Source: Flammula alnicola (lineage: Eukaryota > Basidiomycota > Agaricomycetes > Agaricales > Strophariaceae). Taken from it: 64,000 nucleotides of DNA. Below the pieces are notes generated by a model. It worked only from the letters and a program-made list of their open reading frames with translations, did no database searches and was not told where the DNA came from. This document shows, in pieces, positions 24,388-36,489 of this stretch. Made by a program: the position numbers and the translations under genes. Each line of letters starts with the position of its first letter. Position 1 is the first letter of the stretch. The DNA lies in assembly GCA_015499995.1 (NCBI GenBank), contig JADNRV010000023.1, positions 310,001 through 374,000 of the forward strand. The letters are read 5' to 3'.

Positions 24388-24946
24388 GTATTACATCTAC
24401 ACTGGTGACGTTCGCTGGTAAGTTAAGTGAATTGGAATAGAAAAGACAAAGAACACCGAAACTGGACCTGACGCCTGTGGAGAGAGAAGAAAAAACATGA
24501 CTTGAGTATAATATGACAGTTTGAGATGGACATCTGGGTTTTACAGAAGGCAGTAAATCATTGCTGGAGCCAACGACAAAGTCCAGGGTAGATGTAGCAG
24601 AAATATCAGGTGAAAAACCCAGATATTCAGGAAAGGTGAGGTGGGGTCCATCAAAAGACTACCCGGTAAGATGGCGGACTGGCACAAACAGACCAGAAAC
24701 AGTGGTCGATGAAATCTCTGCACGGAATGTCATGGTGGAAGGAAGGAAAGCACGCGAGCGGCGAGGAGTAACAAGAACATGGACGGATAAGGTAATGGTA
24801 TTAAGTAAGCTGGAGCAGATTGGTCATCACATCCGTCCGCCAAAAATTTTTTGGTTTTCCCACCAAAGTACTGGGTTCCCAAAGAAGAAAAAGACCCAAA
24901 AAGAGGCGAGAAAGAGGGGATTTGTAAGCAATATGGCCCGGACTTC

Positions 24947-24963
24947 CGCGCGCTATGCGCGCG
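24947..24963. repeat. GC-rich palindrome in AT-rich DNA
   Basis: CGCGCGCTATGCGCGCG, a perfect short inverted repeat with a three-base centre, surrounded by AT-rich sequence. It resembles the three GCGCTTCGCGC motifs 1.0-1.3 kb to the right. Confidence 0.7.
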
Positions 24964-25494
24964 ACCCCTCGCAAATCTTCGCCGCATCGCATATTGCCTG
25001 AGTTCAGCCAAAAAATCATAAATTAATAAAATAGACTATAGCTAAAAATTGTAGGTAATGAGGCCGCATCTATTTTGACTTTGGCTTCCTAATGCTTTGA
25101 TTTTTTTGCTAACATTCAAGCTGACTTTTGATGCTCTGAGCCCACACCTTGCTCTATACCTTTCTAACATTAACATTGACTTCCAGCACTCTGATTTTTT
25201 CTGCATAAGGTTTGATTCTTCTTTTCATATCTTCAGATCTTTTCTGCACAACCCTGTTGCATGTATATACAGCTTTCTACTGATTGAATATTATAATATC
25301 ATTGAATAAACTACCTAGAAGTTGAAGGCTACTTTACATACTTATTCATGTAAGAGACAATGGGAAAGGACTGGTGTTCATGATGAGACAAATAAGAGGG
25401 TGAGGATATTTACATGCCAAGAAAGGCTGAGGAGCAGGCAGAGCGGCAAGCTAGAGACGCGAGCGGCGAGCGCATTGGACGCAATCACGTGACG

Positions 25495-25547
25495 TGGCAG
25501 ATAACATGGCAGATAACATGGGTCCGAGCGCAGCATGTTATCTGCCA
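25495..25547. repeat. Tandem 14-mer followed by its inverted copy
   Basis: TGGCAGATAACATG occurs at 25495-25508 and, overlapping by two bases, at 25507-25520. Its exact reverse complement lies at 25534-25547. The inner pair forms a perfect 14-bp stem with a 13-base loop. A relative of the motif, GGGCAGATAACA, occurs near 25739. Structures like this are common at ends of non-autonomous DNA transposons. Confidence 0.8.
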
Positions 25548-25676
25548 TTGGCTCGGGTATCTGACATTTCGATTTTTCCAGCCCGCGTCTTTTGGTTTTC
25601 TCAAATTGTTAGTAGACAATTCTATTGAATGTATGCATAACTACACATCATGATACGCAATATTACATAGGGAGAG

Positions 25677-25727
25677 CACAAGTTCTGGACTTGTGAGCTT
25701 GAAAGAAAAGTCGAAAATCGACTTTTC
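25677..25727. repeat. Two adjacent hairpins
   Basis: CACAAGT (25677-25683) pairs with ACTTGTG (25689-25695). GAAAAGTCGA (25705-25714) pairs with TCGACTTTTC (25718-25727) across three bases. Both are perfect stems within the AT-rich island. Confidence 0.75.
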
Positions 25728-25798
25728 GGAGTTTGCCGGGCAGATAACAACCCAGCACTATGGTGTATAAACCAATTTTTTTGAAATGACCCCAAGAC

Positions 25799-25816
25799 GG
25801 CTCGCATTACATAGGT
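25799..25816. repeat. 18-bp repeat GGCTCGCATTACATAGGT, copy 1
   Basis: Identical to 26611-26628. The shared block extends left as CCCCAAG with a two-base difference. This ties the middle of the island to the sequence next to the second 76-bp repeat. Confidence 0.75.
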
Positions 25817-25994
25817 GTGATACTGCTGAATATTAAATGAAATTAAATAAATTAAATAAATTAAATCAAAGAGGGGGGAAAAGAGAGTAATTAATTGTAC
25901 ATGCCCTTGGTGGGCCAGCTCTCTTATAATTTGGCATTCACCTCTGAAGACTCCAGGGTACATAATGGCCAAAATAAAATTCAAAATTTCTGAA

Positions 25995-26228
25995 CGCGCT
26001 TCGCGCGAAGGGCCGCAAAAGCTGACAGATGTCTAATTAGCCTAAAATTCAGAATTTTCTCTGCGCTTCGCGCACTTGACTCCTTAACAAATTAAATTGA
26101 GGATGTGAGATACCCCTTTTACTTCTAGGGCTTTCAAAAATTAAATCAGAGCCATTTCTCTCTCTCTCTAAAAATCAGATTTCTAAGAAACTCAGGTTCA
26201 GTATTTTTTTTGTAGTGCGCTTCGCGCA
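25995..26228. repeat. Three GCGCTTCGCGC hairpin motifs
   Basis: CGCGCTTCGCGCG at 25995-26007, and TGCGCTTCGCGCA at 26062-26074 and 26216-26228. All three share the core GCGCTTCGCGC, a palindrome around TTC, and are set in strongly AT-rich DNA. Recurrence of the same GC cluster suggests copies of one mobile or hairpin element and not chance. Confidence 0.75.
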
Positions 26229-26597
26229 TATATTTCTCAGAACTAAATATTAGAATGAAATTAATGTATGTGCAGGGTCCTGTTTCCATTTTTTTTGGCT
26301 GCAGGCAATTGCCCACTCTTCCCCAATTCAAAAAACAATCAAAGTGGTTCAAAAATTCAATGTTATATGGATATTTAATTCCGGACAGTTTAAAAAACCC
26401 CCTCTTTGTCCTAGACTCATAAATTTATCCCCGTCTTCAATCTGGTTTACTGAATTTTAATTACTACACTGTATCTCTGTCAAAAACAGCTCAAGAACAC
26501 CTCAGAAGGTGCAGATGTGGACATGTGACTTTGTTTGTACATAATTATATCATGTTTCAAACTCAGTTACATCATAGTTGGCCCACACCTATCGAAA

Positions 26598-26628
26598 GCG
26601 AGCCCCCAAGGGCTCGCATTACATAGGT
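26598..26628. repeat. Hairpin plus second copy of the 18-bp repeat
   Basis: GCGAGCCC (26598-26605) pairs with GGGCTCGC (26610-26617) across CCAA. The right arm runs into GGCTCGCATTACATAGGT (26611-26628), identical to 25799-25816. The second 76-bp repeat starts 29 bp further on. Confidence 0.75.
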
Positions 26629-26657
26629 CCCAAGACCCACAACCTAAAGGTCGTGGG

Positions 26658-26733
26658 AATCTGCTTACGTCATGATAAGCTCGGACCGCAGTGGCGCAAT
26701 GACCCCATTGACCCGTGTCCCGGAACATGACTC
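26658..26733 (+). repeat. 76-bp direct repeat, copy 2
   Basis: Identical to 23702-23777 without any mismatch in my base-by-base comparison. Flanks differ on both sides. It lies 167 bp beyond the UFD4 stop codon. Together the two copies bracket a 2.9-kb segment. Confidence 0.85.
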
Positions 26734-26899
26734 GGTGGTCAATTTCTTTCAAGTCCCTACGACTAGAAACATTAAAGAACGAAAATTGAATTGTGCTGGG
26801 AAAGAATTGTTATAGAGTTGTGAATATGATGGATTCTAATACTGAACTTGGAAAACTAATAACGCAGAAGAAAAACAAGGGGACAAGGTAACCCAGACA

Positions 26900-29800
26900 T
26901 CATGATAGATGGAAGCTTCCTACTCCCTCCTGCATCGCGACTTGCAATTTTTCCTTCATAACTTGCTTGGTGCTGTATTCCGGAAGCTTGAGGTAGTTGA
27001 CACAGGTCATGACACTCGGCAGATAGTCATCTGCAGTCAACGGTGCCTCGTGAGGCTTGCGCACAACCGTAAGAGGAGGGTTCAGGCCTCGGAAACCTAA
27101 ATATTATGAATAAGTCGTAGTATGGACCTCTATAGAGTAAACTCACCGCCAATAGGTAACTTCGGACTGCCAGTGATAAATTGCAGATATGCACGACGAG
27201 TTGAGGGCTCATACTCCGACATGATTTCAACAAGGTCGCGAATTGCGCGGCTTTCAACGTTAAACCCGTGATCGGCTTTCAAAGCTTCGGATAATGCTTT
27301 CGAAACAATGTCAATGGAGAGCATCTGGTTAGGGAGTGAATGGACTCACTTTCGGTACTCCAATCCTCCTCTGAGTTTCCGAAAAGCATCACGAGTTCGT
27401 CCGCTGAGAAAGCTCGCAGATCGGCGATTGGGAAGACCTTTGAGAAGCCATCTCGGAACGCTTTTGCTTGAATGGCAGCACCCTTTCCAATGATGGCATC
27501 CAATACCTCGGCAACGTATTCATTAACGTTTTCTGAAGTTACTGGTGTGTCTCTTCCATCGGGCTTTTACAGAATAATCAGTGGAAATCTGAGCAAGAAC
27601 CCTTCTTTAACTTACCCGCAGTTCAATGTCATAACCTGGAATCGTGAAGTCCAATGCGAGGTCTTCAATGTTGACTTGCTCAATTTTGGCCACTTTCTGG
27701 GAAAGCTTGTGAAAATATCAACTAGCCGACCCCGAGCTAATAATGTGAGGCCTTACTTTATCTTTCGGTGACAGGTTACCAGAGGCTATACTTTGAACTT
27801 GAGCCAAAGAATTCGCAAGGTCTACATCCACAAGCTGATCGGAAATTTAGATCGAGAAGAAACCTCTAATAGAATGAAACCTTACTTTGAGTGTTGCGAT
27901 TGTCACCGGAACTTCTTCTCCCAAAACGAGTTTCAAAAAGATCTTATTGAATGACAAGTCGATGATCCGGGAGTCGAGCATCGCCTTCGCGACAAACTGT
28001 CCAATAACTCGCAGAATATGCGTCCTTTTTCTACAGAACAAATTTCAGAGTATTATCAAAAAAAGAGGTCAAGAAAACGCACTGTCCGCCATCGCTTAAT
28101 ATGTCTTCTCTGCTTATAGGCGCCGGATAGAGGCCGTTAGGATGATTGACATAAACGCCAGGACCAGAAGCATCCGCATCCCTCCAGAGCTTCAAATCTT
28201 TTCTTGCGAACTCCTTTGAGACCAACGAATAAAACTCGAGTGTTGGACCCAGACCAGTCCCCACCTCTTCGAAGTATTCAACTTCAAGTATGGATGATGA
28301 TGAACCATACAGCTCGAACACCTTCACCGCAGATTCAAGGATGTGTTTACGCGAGATGCGAACTTTCTGCCGTTGCAAACGTCCTAGGAATCCTATCCCT
28401 TCATCTCGCCTCGAGCTATCCTGACCACGGTTTTGCTGGCTTTGCCATTTCAGAATCAAGCGCGCATATCCAAACGACGTGGACTGAAGGAAGTTATAGC
28501 GTGTCGCAAAAGGGAACAAGAAGGGGAAATGTTGAGGGAGGTCCAGAGCCCAATCAGGGAGACAAGAACTACAAGGCGAACATCAGTGCCAGTCATTCTA
28601 AAGACAGCAGCAGGACAAACCTGGCAACGATCATAGGCTCCTCCAATTGTCGTGTAAGTTTGGCTGTAAGCTTGTTGTTGACAAACGCTGAATCTGGAAG
28701 GTTTCGCTTGTCGCCTGGGAAGACCAATCGCTCCGCTTCAAAGTTGTTCAAATGACAAAGAACACGAAGGAGACGAAGGATCTTGGCATGAGGGGCATCA
28801 TCTGGAAGGGACGAGAGGGTTGGAGTCGGCGACCTGGTCTTGCTTGCCGCGTCAGAATCTGCACGTGCTATAAGACATCAGCCACACATTCTATTGCCAG
28901 CTGTATAACATACCTTCAGGTCCAGGTGCGGGCCCTGATACCTTCTTGAATTTGATTGTGTATACGCCTTGCCAAATCATATTGAGGGGTGTCGCGCCGC
29001 TCTTCTTCCTCATTTCGTGTTGGTGAATTGCTCCATAGATGGTCAGATCCAGCGGCAGAATGTGGTCATCCATTGAGAATTCAATATGCCAGTCAGTAGG
29101 TTTAGCTTTTAATGCAGCAGCATAAGAACCCCGCGAGGACAACGAGTTTCTCGCCATCGCCAGTAATCCATCTTTGGCAGAGGCATTTGGCGTTGTAACT
29201 CTGGTGCCATCTGGTGTTTGAGCCTCGATCTTACTGCCATCTATTATCGCCATAAGTATGGAACGCCAACGGTAAGCTGAGAGACATACCTTCGGCAACC
29301 GATAGTGTGATTGTCTTTTCTGAGACGGTATTGTCGGCATCAACCTCGTCGTCAAACACCTCAGCATCAACTTCTTCTTCATCATCAGTGAAATCTGCGT
29401 GCAGCTCAGATTCTACTACGGTGTCGCTTGGCGCAGGTTCGGCGGGGTTCGGATGGAGTTCGGATGGAGCAATGTCGGAATTGGGTGGCAACGATGAATG
29501 AGTGTCCCCAGGGGGTAGAGTTGTGTCTGCAGCCGCAGTATTCTCGTTCTCGGAGGGGGGAGAATTATCCGCTGATAATGCAGCCGCTGCTTGCTTGGCT
29601 AAACGTTGACTACGACGTCGCTCAACAGATGGTGTAGATGCAGAAGCCGAACTCGTGTCTGCTGGTGCAGTAGCGTTTGAAGACTTGACGGGCGCAGAAG
29701 CACTATCACCAGGCGGCTTCGTTGTAGAGCCCACGAACCCAGACGCTGCTAACGCTGCGAACATTCCCGATAAGCGTGAGCCGCTGCTCAGAAGGCCAGC

Positions 29801-32800
29801 AACCCGAGGGCGAAGATAATCGTGAAGAGCTTGGAAAGTGGCAATTGCATGGATTGAGACAACGATGTTGTGAAGATTTCTTGGAATGTCGGACTCGTCT
29901 CCTGCAACAAGACGAAGACGAAGCTGACGAGCAAGCAGGGATGGAGAGCTCCGCTTTGAATCTAGAAAAGGCTCGTCATAAACATTCAGGATAAGAAGGG
30001 CAGGGCATTACCATCGTTGTTTTGAGCAACCGTGATAACTTCAAACGACTCCATCCTAGTAAAGCTTTCTTGTAACTTCTTGACAAGTGTCGCAAATGGG
30101 GTCTGGTTAGCACTTATGTTCTTAACCTTCCTGCTAGTCAGGGCGTCCAGAAGTATTTCTTTGCGCCTTTGAAGGCTTACTGTAAAGATAACAAATGAGC
30201 AAACATTGAAATTTGTCATCCACTCGACGTACCAGAACGATTTTCATCTGTCGCGAACTGAAGTAAACCATCAACAACACCACTCTTGAGCAATTCAAAG
30301 CTGGAGACTGAGGTATGCGGAGACGCAAAAAGGTCTGCAAGTTCCCCAAGTGCTTGAGAGTATTCTTGGTCAGAAGCATTTGGTGCTGAGATTCTGTGCA
30401 CAACACCCCGAAGGTTTTCGAAAGCACCATCTTCGTCAACTTCCTCCTTGTCTGCCAAGTATTTGAATTGTATCACACGGGCGCGTAAGGTGATGGCATC
30501 TTCAGGGTCAAGAGACATGGAAGAAAGCTTTTTGAACCCCGGAAGGGTTGGAGGAGGATTGGAGGGAGAGGCGTCCTCACTAGTCTCGGAAGCTTCTTTC
30601 TCTTTGCTTTTCGAAGAGATCAGTGTTCGCGCTGCCAACGCTTCTATTTCATGGAACACGCCTTCTCTGTGAAAGGTTGGCTTATACAGTGAGGGAAGCT
30701 TTCCTAGGAGTAAATCGACAAGTTGGAGGGCCCCGATAACAAGAGAAGGATGATCTTTGGAGGATAAGATGGACGAGGCAAAGCTAGCCACAGGAACAAA
30801 CTAAATGATGTGTGAAAAAAATAAAGGTAAGACGTCCAGTGAATAAGAGCTTACCATCAGGACTGGCTTTAGACCGTCTGAATCCAGAAAACTAACAGCT
30901 TTCAACAAACCCGTTAATGTTTTGATCCTGACTGGAGTAATGACGCTAGCAGCGTAGACATCGACGAGGATAGGAACCAAAAGCTGCATAAACCTTCCTA
31001 CCACAGCCGGCTTTGATCGTAGCATATCCGTTCGATCTGGCGCAACATCTATGCTCGGGAGAGCAGAATTTTCTGCACTCTCTTCGGTTTCTTGGGAGGG
31101 TATGTCAGCAATTGCCGGAGTAGGAGACGCTTCATTTGCAGTTGGCACAGTGACCACCATCGCTGTAGGCTCAACAACTGGGGTAACACTCTGAGCATGT
31201 GCCTGGGCGGTCAAGCGAGCAGCAGCTCTGTCCGCCTTTGCTTTCGCTTTTACCATTCTGGCTAATGACTTCTCGGTATATCCTTTATGGTCAAAGACCC
31301 CCTCTGATTATTCATGAGATTGTCTCATTACATCATGAAGCAGAAAAGCGCATACCTTTAGGCAGAGGTGGCAATAATTCAGAAACAAGGCTTAAAGCTT
31401 CTTCGACTTGTTCCTTCGGTCTGTGGGCGAGATTTTCCATAACGGTCATGTCCGCAAGGCCTCCTCCGAGTCCTTGTCCGCCAACAGCATCTCCTTGATC
31501 AGAATGACTTCTGGACGTGGAGGGCAGCACGCCAGTCAGAATTTGATAAAGGGTGTCAACTATGTCGGCTTCCAAAAGAGCCATAGCTATCTTTGCGCTG
31601 GCCCGAGCAGAGGTCGCCAAAGCCCGGAGTAGCAATGTATATGTGTTCGACGCAATCAAATGAGATCCACCGGCTGGTAGAAGAAGTTGGTTGACTGCCC
31701 TGACAAGGTCGGTGTCAACCAAAGACTCCAGGTTTTCGACAGAGGTACGATTGTACGAATCGATGACTCGAATGACGCATAAACACGCAAATTCGACTAA
31801 GCGTTGATCGGAGTAGGCGAGACAGTTGCGAATGATGGGCCAGACACCGCGAATCATAGGGAAATGTTCGGGAGATACATTTCGGCAACAATTCGAGGCT
31901 GCTTGCAGCGCAGTCCTTTGAACCGCAATCGAGAAAAAGTCGAGGTAGTTGAGTAAAGCGGCCAAACCTCCTTCACGAACGATGGAGCTCGGAAATTCCT
32001 CTGAAATCTTCTCCAAGGTCTACATACTCATAAGAATGACTGATGAAGAAAACGACGACAGAGATGCTTACACTGAGAGTCTGTTCTGCCAGGTCAATGT
32101 AGGATATTTCAATCAACTTGCTGCAAAGAACTGGTATTGCGCCATGGTAGACCACTGTGTGGGCCACGCCTGGCAAGGCCTCCATAAGGTTCGCTAAGCA
32201 TCTGCATGCCAGAACTTGAGCTTCGAGATTTTCATCTCCGTGGAATTGTCCCCCAGAGCTCATGGCAAGAGCCGCAGCCAGAGCAGCGTCTTCATCGCGT
32301 TCTCCCGCATCCTCTTCCTCTTCTTCATCCTCGTCGGCACCACGACCGCCAAGAATCTTCACGAGTTCCCGGACAAACTGTTCAACCTGAAAGGATCCTG
32401 CTAAAGTATCTTCTGTACTGATACTCAGGAGCTCGCTCAACTCCTGAAGAGTGAGTAACCTCGTAGTGGGATCCGCAGTGGTCTTGATGTTATTTAACAT
32501 GGTTTTCAAACGCGAGGATAGCGACATCATATAGGATCCAAATTGACGATAGTCACCAAATATCGCCAGAGCTGTTGCTTCGTCCATGCCGCCTGGAATA
32601 GGCCCTGCGTCGCTGGAAGGTATTCTGCCTTCATCTCCGTGCCCGTTATCATCGTCACCTTCCTCGTCTTCGTCAGCATCCTCATCATCCTCGTCTCTCG
32701 CCACTCCTTCAGGGGCTTCCTTGTCATTTTCCTTTGATTGATCTTTTTTGCCCTCTGCCTCTACATTCACTTTCTCCTCTAAAGTTTCCTCAAGATCAGA

Positions 32801-33567
32801 TTCTCCATGCTTGGTGTTGGTGTACTCTGCATCCATCATCTCGACATCTTCGTTGTCAATTTGCGAAGAGCCTGCAACCGCCATCTTCGTTTTCAGCGCT
32901 GCTTTGCCCTTGGAAGTGGATGTGCTATAATGGAGTCAGTATAGAATCGGGATTGATATTCAATTTACTAACCGAGATTTGCGTGGCATTTCGGAGCTAG
33001 ATCTGAGAGAATATGCAGAAGTTCTGGGGCGCTTAGTAGAAGGACCTGCTACTTCTTCCTCGTCGGGTCCTGGGGCGGCTCGCTTCTTGCCTTTAAGGTC
33101 TCGTACTGGTTCGTTAATGATAAGAGGGGTTGTTGTAGATGTCGGGTTACGACGAGGGCTGGAATGCACATCGGAAGGTCAGTGCCGCTAGAATCCGATA
33201 ACTGTCAGGCTGTTGCGTACCGTTTGTTACTGCGGGAGGAAGAGTCTTGTTCCTTAGCTTTACCCTTTCCTGTATTGCGTTCACTGGAACGGTTGGCTTT
33301 GGCTGGACTAATGCGAGGGTTACGTGTACTGATGGATTCCGAGAGTGTTGCTGATGGTATTCCCGCTGGTTGGTCTGGATTTGAAGAATCACGGTCTTTC
33401 CCCTGGTCTGAAATTTGAGCTTTCTGTTTCGCTGCTTTCACCCTTGCGCTGGAACGTATCGGTTTGGTCTCTGAGGTCGTCGCTGAGTAAGAGTCTTGGC
33501 TCGGATGAGCGTTAGATGCACTGGAGCTGCTGGTGGCTTCTTGATGATGGATTGGTCGTAAATCCAT
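26900..33567 (-). CDS. UFD4: UFD4/TRIP12-type HECT E3 ubiquitin ligase
   Basis: HECT ligase of the ubiquitin-fusion-degradation pathway. The N-terminus ([20 protein letters not shown]) is Ser-rich and basic. It is followed by a very acidic stretch (32.6-32.85 kb, [18 protein letters not shown]). Armadillo-like helical repeats come next at 32.5-31.2 kb ([33 protein letters not shown]). A variable Ala/Ser/Thr-rich middle follows (29.8-29.2 kb). The HECT domain occupies the C-terminus: [38 protein letters not shown], and [17 protein letters not shown]. The Cys of MTCVNYLK is the catalytic residue. The protein ends [11 protein letters not shown], with TGA at 26902-26900. This order (acidic, ARM, HECT) is that of yeast Ufd4 and human TRIP12. 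It has many short introns and looks intact. Confidence 0.9.
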
Positions 33568-33834
33568 TTAGTGCATGCACCCAGCCATCGATCCTGGGCT
33601 CTGAGCGTATACGGGACAAGTGTGATACACAGAGGGTGTGTGTGGAGGAAAGCAAGTGGAGGTCAGCTCAGACTTCGCGAAACGCCCTAAGCAATCCGTT
33701 TCTTATATAAGCAGGTGGCGTGAAATCTTTGGGCGATCGCGGGGCACTGTGCCACCGATGTCTCTATTGGGAGTCTACATAGTATTTCGAAGATGATATC
33801 GATATCCCATGATGCATCTATTCCTCGCTGCTAT

Positions 33835-35841
33835 CTATTGTACATTATTTTCTTTCAAAATCTCTTCTACGCTTTGAATAAAGATAGCAGCAATCTTCTC
33901 GACCTCTTCTTTTGTAACGTTGTATGCAGGCGCGAAGATAATGTGTTCACCTTTGGTTCCCTCTAGGTTGGCCCCCCCATTCATTCCCATGCAGATCAAT
34001 CCATTCTCCAATGCACGAGCTTGTACCAGCATTGCAAACGACTTGCCATTGAAGGAGAAGTCACCGAATTCAAACTCAACCGCCCAGAACCCCCCTCCGC
34101 CTCGAATATCAAAGATGTACGGTGCGGCTGGAGAATTTTGGGCGGTAAGGCCGTCTCGAAGTAATTTTCCTGTGGAAATTGTTCAGGCAATGCTGAAATC
34201 GATGACGGATTTCATTCATACCAAAATATGTCCCTTGAGTACGGATGTTCTCGAGGAGATTTTCTTGTTCAATGACGTTCTGGACAGCCAACGAAGCTGC
34301 GCATGCAAGAGGGTGTGCCTGTTGACCAGTTAAGTTTTCGTGATGGTGATTTGAGAATTGCTAGGCTTGCCTGATAGGTATGTCCATGTTTCCAGAGACC
34401 TGAATTATCCCGAATGCCGTCGGCAATCTTCTGGGACATCAAGACTGCGCCGATAGAGGCATACCTGTTGGACCGCCTTTAGCAATTATAGCCAGAAAAC
34501 TTGTAAAATGAACTTACCCTCCGCCTAAGCCTTTAGCGACTGCTTGAATATCAGGCTAACCAAGTTTTGTCAGTATTATATTGGGAAGAAAATAAACGAT
34601 GAATAGCATACAGCTACGCCATCTCCGAAGGATTCCCAAGCATGTAGCGTTCCCATACCTATCTCGATGTTTAACAGTGAAATAAAGGAATTCGACGATT
34701 ATACATACGACCCATTCCGCTCATGACCTTGTCTCAACATATCAATAACGCTGCTTCTGAGAACGTATCCAAAAACCCACCTCATCAAGGATGAACAAAG
34801 CGCCATATTTATCGCAGACGGATTTCATGGCTGATTATAAGATGAGTCTTACGTATAAAAGTCGATAGGAAGTAAATACCTTTGAAATATCCTTTGGGGG
34901 CTGCAACAACACCGGTAGTAGCTCCTACCACCGTCTCCGCGACGACTGAGAAAGGAAGGTCAATAACTTTATTCGCTGTTTATAAGCCAAAGAAATCCCA
35001 TACATCCAATAACAGTATCCGGGCCAAGCTCAATAAACTTGTTTTCCAGCTCCTGTCGCAGACGCTCAACGTATTGCTCTTCGCTTTCTTCCGGCTTTTG
35101 GAAGCGCTTGGCGTATGCAGGGGAAACGTGATGGAAATGCCGATCATCGAGAATAGCTGCATAAGGAGCACGGCGTGTGGGGTGATAGGCCAAGGACAAC
35201 GTCCCGACCGTGTTACCATGGAATGACAATTGCCTGGCAATGAAATTGGTCCGTTGGGTTTGGCCCGTCTCGAAGAAATACTAGATCAAAAAGACATTTA
35301 ATACCTCAGCTTTATAAGTACTACAGCAGGAGCGTACTTGTCTCGCCAGTTTTATGACACTTTCCATGGCTTCCGATCCTGCAAATAAACTTGTGAGATG
35401 CAGTGTGTCTCACCAAGAACAAAGACTGACCTCCGGAAGCGAACCCGCACAGTGCAAACGCTCCATTGCTAGTTTCAATTAACTTCGTCGCAAGAGCTTC
35501 AGCGGGCACGTTGGACAATTGCATATTGTAGACATCTAAGTTCGCATTAGTAAAATATATTTTGAAGGAGAACAGAGACGCGTACAAGAGACTTTGTCCA
35601 CCTGATCCTTGATCGCTTGCACCACAGTCGGGTGGCCATTTCCAAGGCATGCAACAGCAGCGCCTCCGACACCATCGAGAAGCTTTTGGCCACTCTCGAG
35701 TTCGATGTAGCTGCCTTGGGCAGAAACGGCGACAGGAGGTTGCCACGGTGTCCTATGAAGAATGTTGGTTGGCCGAATAGGTTTGGTTGCCTTCAGACCG
35801 TTAGTCGCCTGAGAGGGCTGAGCACCGAGAGCGGGGGACAT
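33835..35841 (-). CDS. Class III PLP-dependent aminotransferase
   Basis: An omega-amino-acid or 4-aminobutyrate/acetylornithine-type transaminase. Landmarks run in the expected order: LLDGVGGAAVACLGNGHP (start of the large fold), an SGG-type phosphate-binding segment near 35,400, RQLSFHGNTVGTLSLAYHP, the LDEVMSGMGR region with the cofactor-binding Asp near 34,770, and AKGLGGGYASIGAVL, where the Lys binds PLP. The C-terminus has FDIRGGGGFWAVEFEF and GANLEGTKGEHIIFAP. These match a fungal group of class III enzymes whose substrate is not fixed by sequence alone, so I give no symbol. No obvious targeting presequence is present. About ten introns. The start MSPALGAQP at 35841 fits, and the stop is at 33837-33835. 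Confidence 0.86.
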
Positions 35842-36489
35842 TATTGGTATGGGAAAATGTGACGGGTGATCCTTTGCAAGAGAAATGGAGGAGCTTGAAG
35901 ATCGTCGAATGAGTCACGGGTAATGTGAGGGATTGAAGTACTTATACATTTCGGCAGTGGGGATATGGTGCGATAAGAATTATCGGATTTTCGGTTCAAA
36001 GATTCGCCCTAGGCCTGCGACTCCTTGCAATTAGCTTCCCTTATTGCCTCCTATCCTTTCGTGGATAATGTGATCGCAGCGAATTCCGGTGGATAACGTA
36101 TCTTTTTGTATATTTTGATTGTCATCGATGAGATTCCTTGAGATTCGCGAGGGTTGGTGGTGTATGTTGGTGGTGGATGTCTTGTGACCAAAAGTCCTCA
36201 AGGCCTCAAGGCCGAAGGGATGTTATGAACTCGAGACTCGCCAATGCCTTCGGAAATCGGCCGGTACATTGTGACCTTTATTGTCGTCAGTCTGAAACTG
36301 CAGATGAAACCGTGAAAGGTAAGCTTAAATAAGGCCTTAAGGTACCTTTAACTTTAAGGATTGTTGTAATTACGTTTACGTAAGCAACGCGAGCAACCGT
36401 TGACTGCGCGCTTACCTTGTCCAGGCCTTGTCCAACTCTTATTTCCTCTTTATCGCGTTCCGTTATCATTAGCTGCAATCAGATACCTC
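35842..36489. promoter_or_regulatory. Divergent intergenic region, aminotransferase and SNM1
   Basis: 648 bp between two divergent start codons, so it should contain both promoters. Short local repeats are visible (CCTCAAGG twice near 36,195; CTTTAAGG and CCTTTAACTTTAAGG near 36,345). No known element was identified. Confidence 0.45.

Larger units (their letters stand above)
23603..26899. mobile_element. AT-rich, repeat-bearing island between PHF5A and UFD4
   Basis: About 3.3 kb without a recognised cellular gene. It is AT-rich, has long A and T runs, several strong palindromes, four GC-rich hairpin motifs and two identical 76-bp direct repeats near its ends. This is how decayed transposable elements look in fungal genomes. 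I found no reverse transcriptase, transposase or integrase motif, and no clear long terminal repeats. It may therefore be a nest of non-autonomous elements. Individual repeats are listed separately. Confidence 0.55.

Noticed and set aside
25830..25870. ATTAAATAA tandem units as a CRISPR-like or centromeric array
   Set aside because: Only three short AT units without spacers; ordinary low-complexity sequence.
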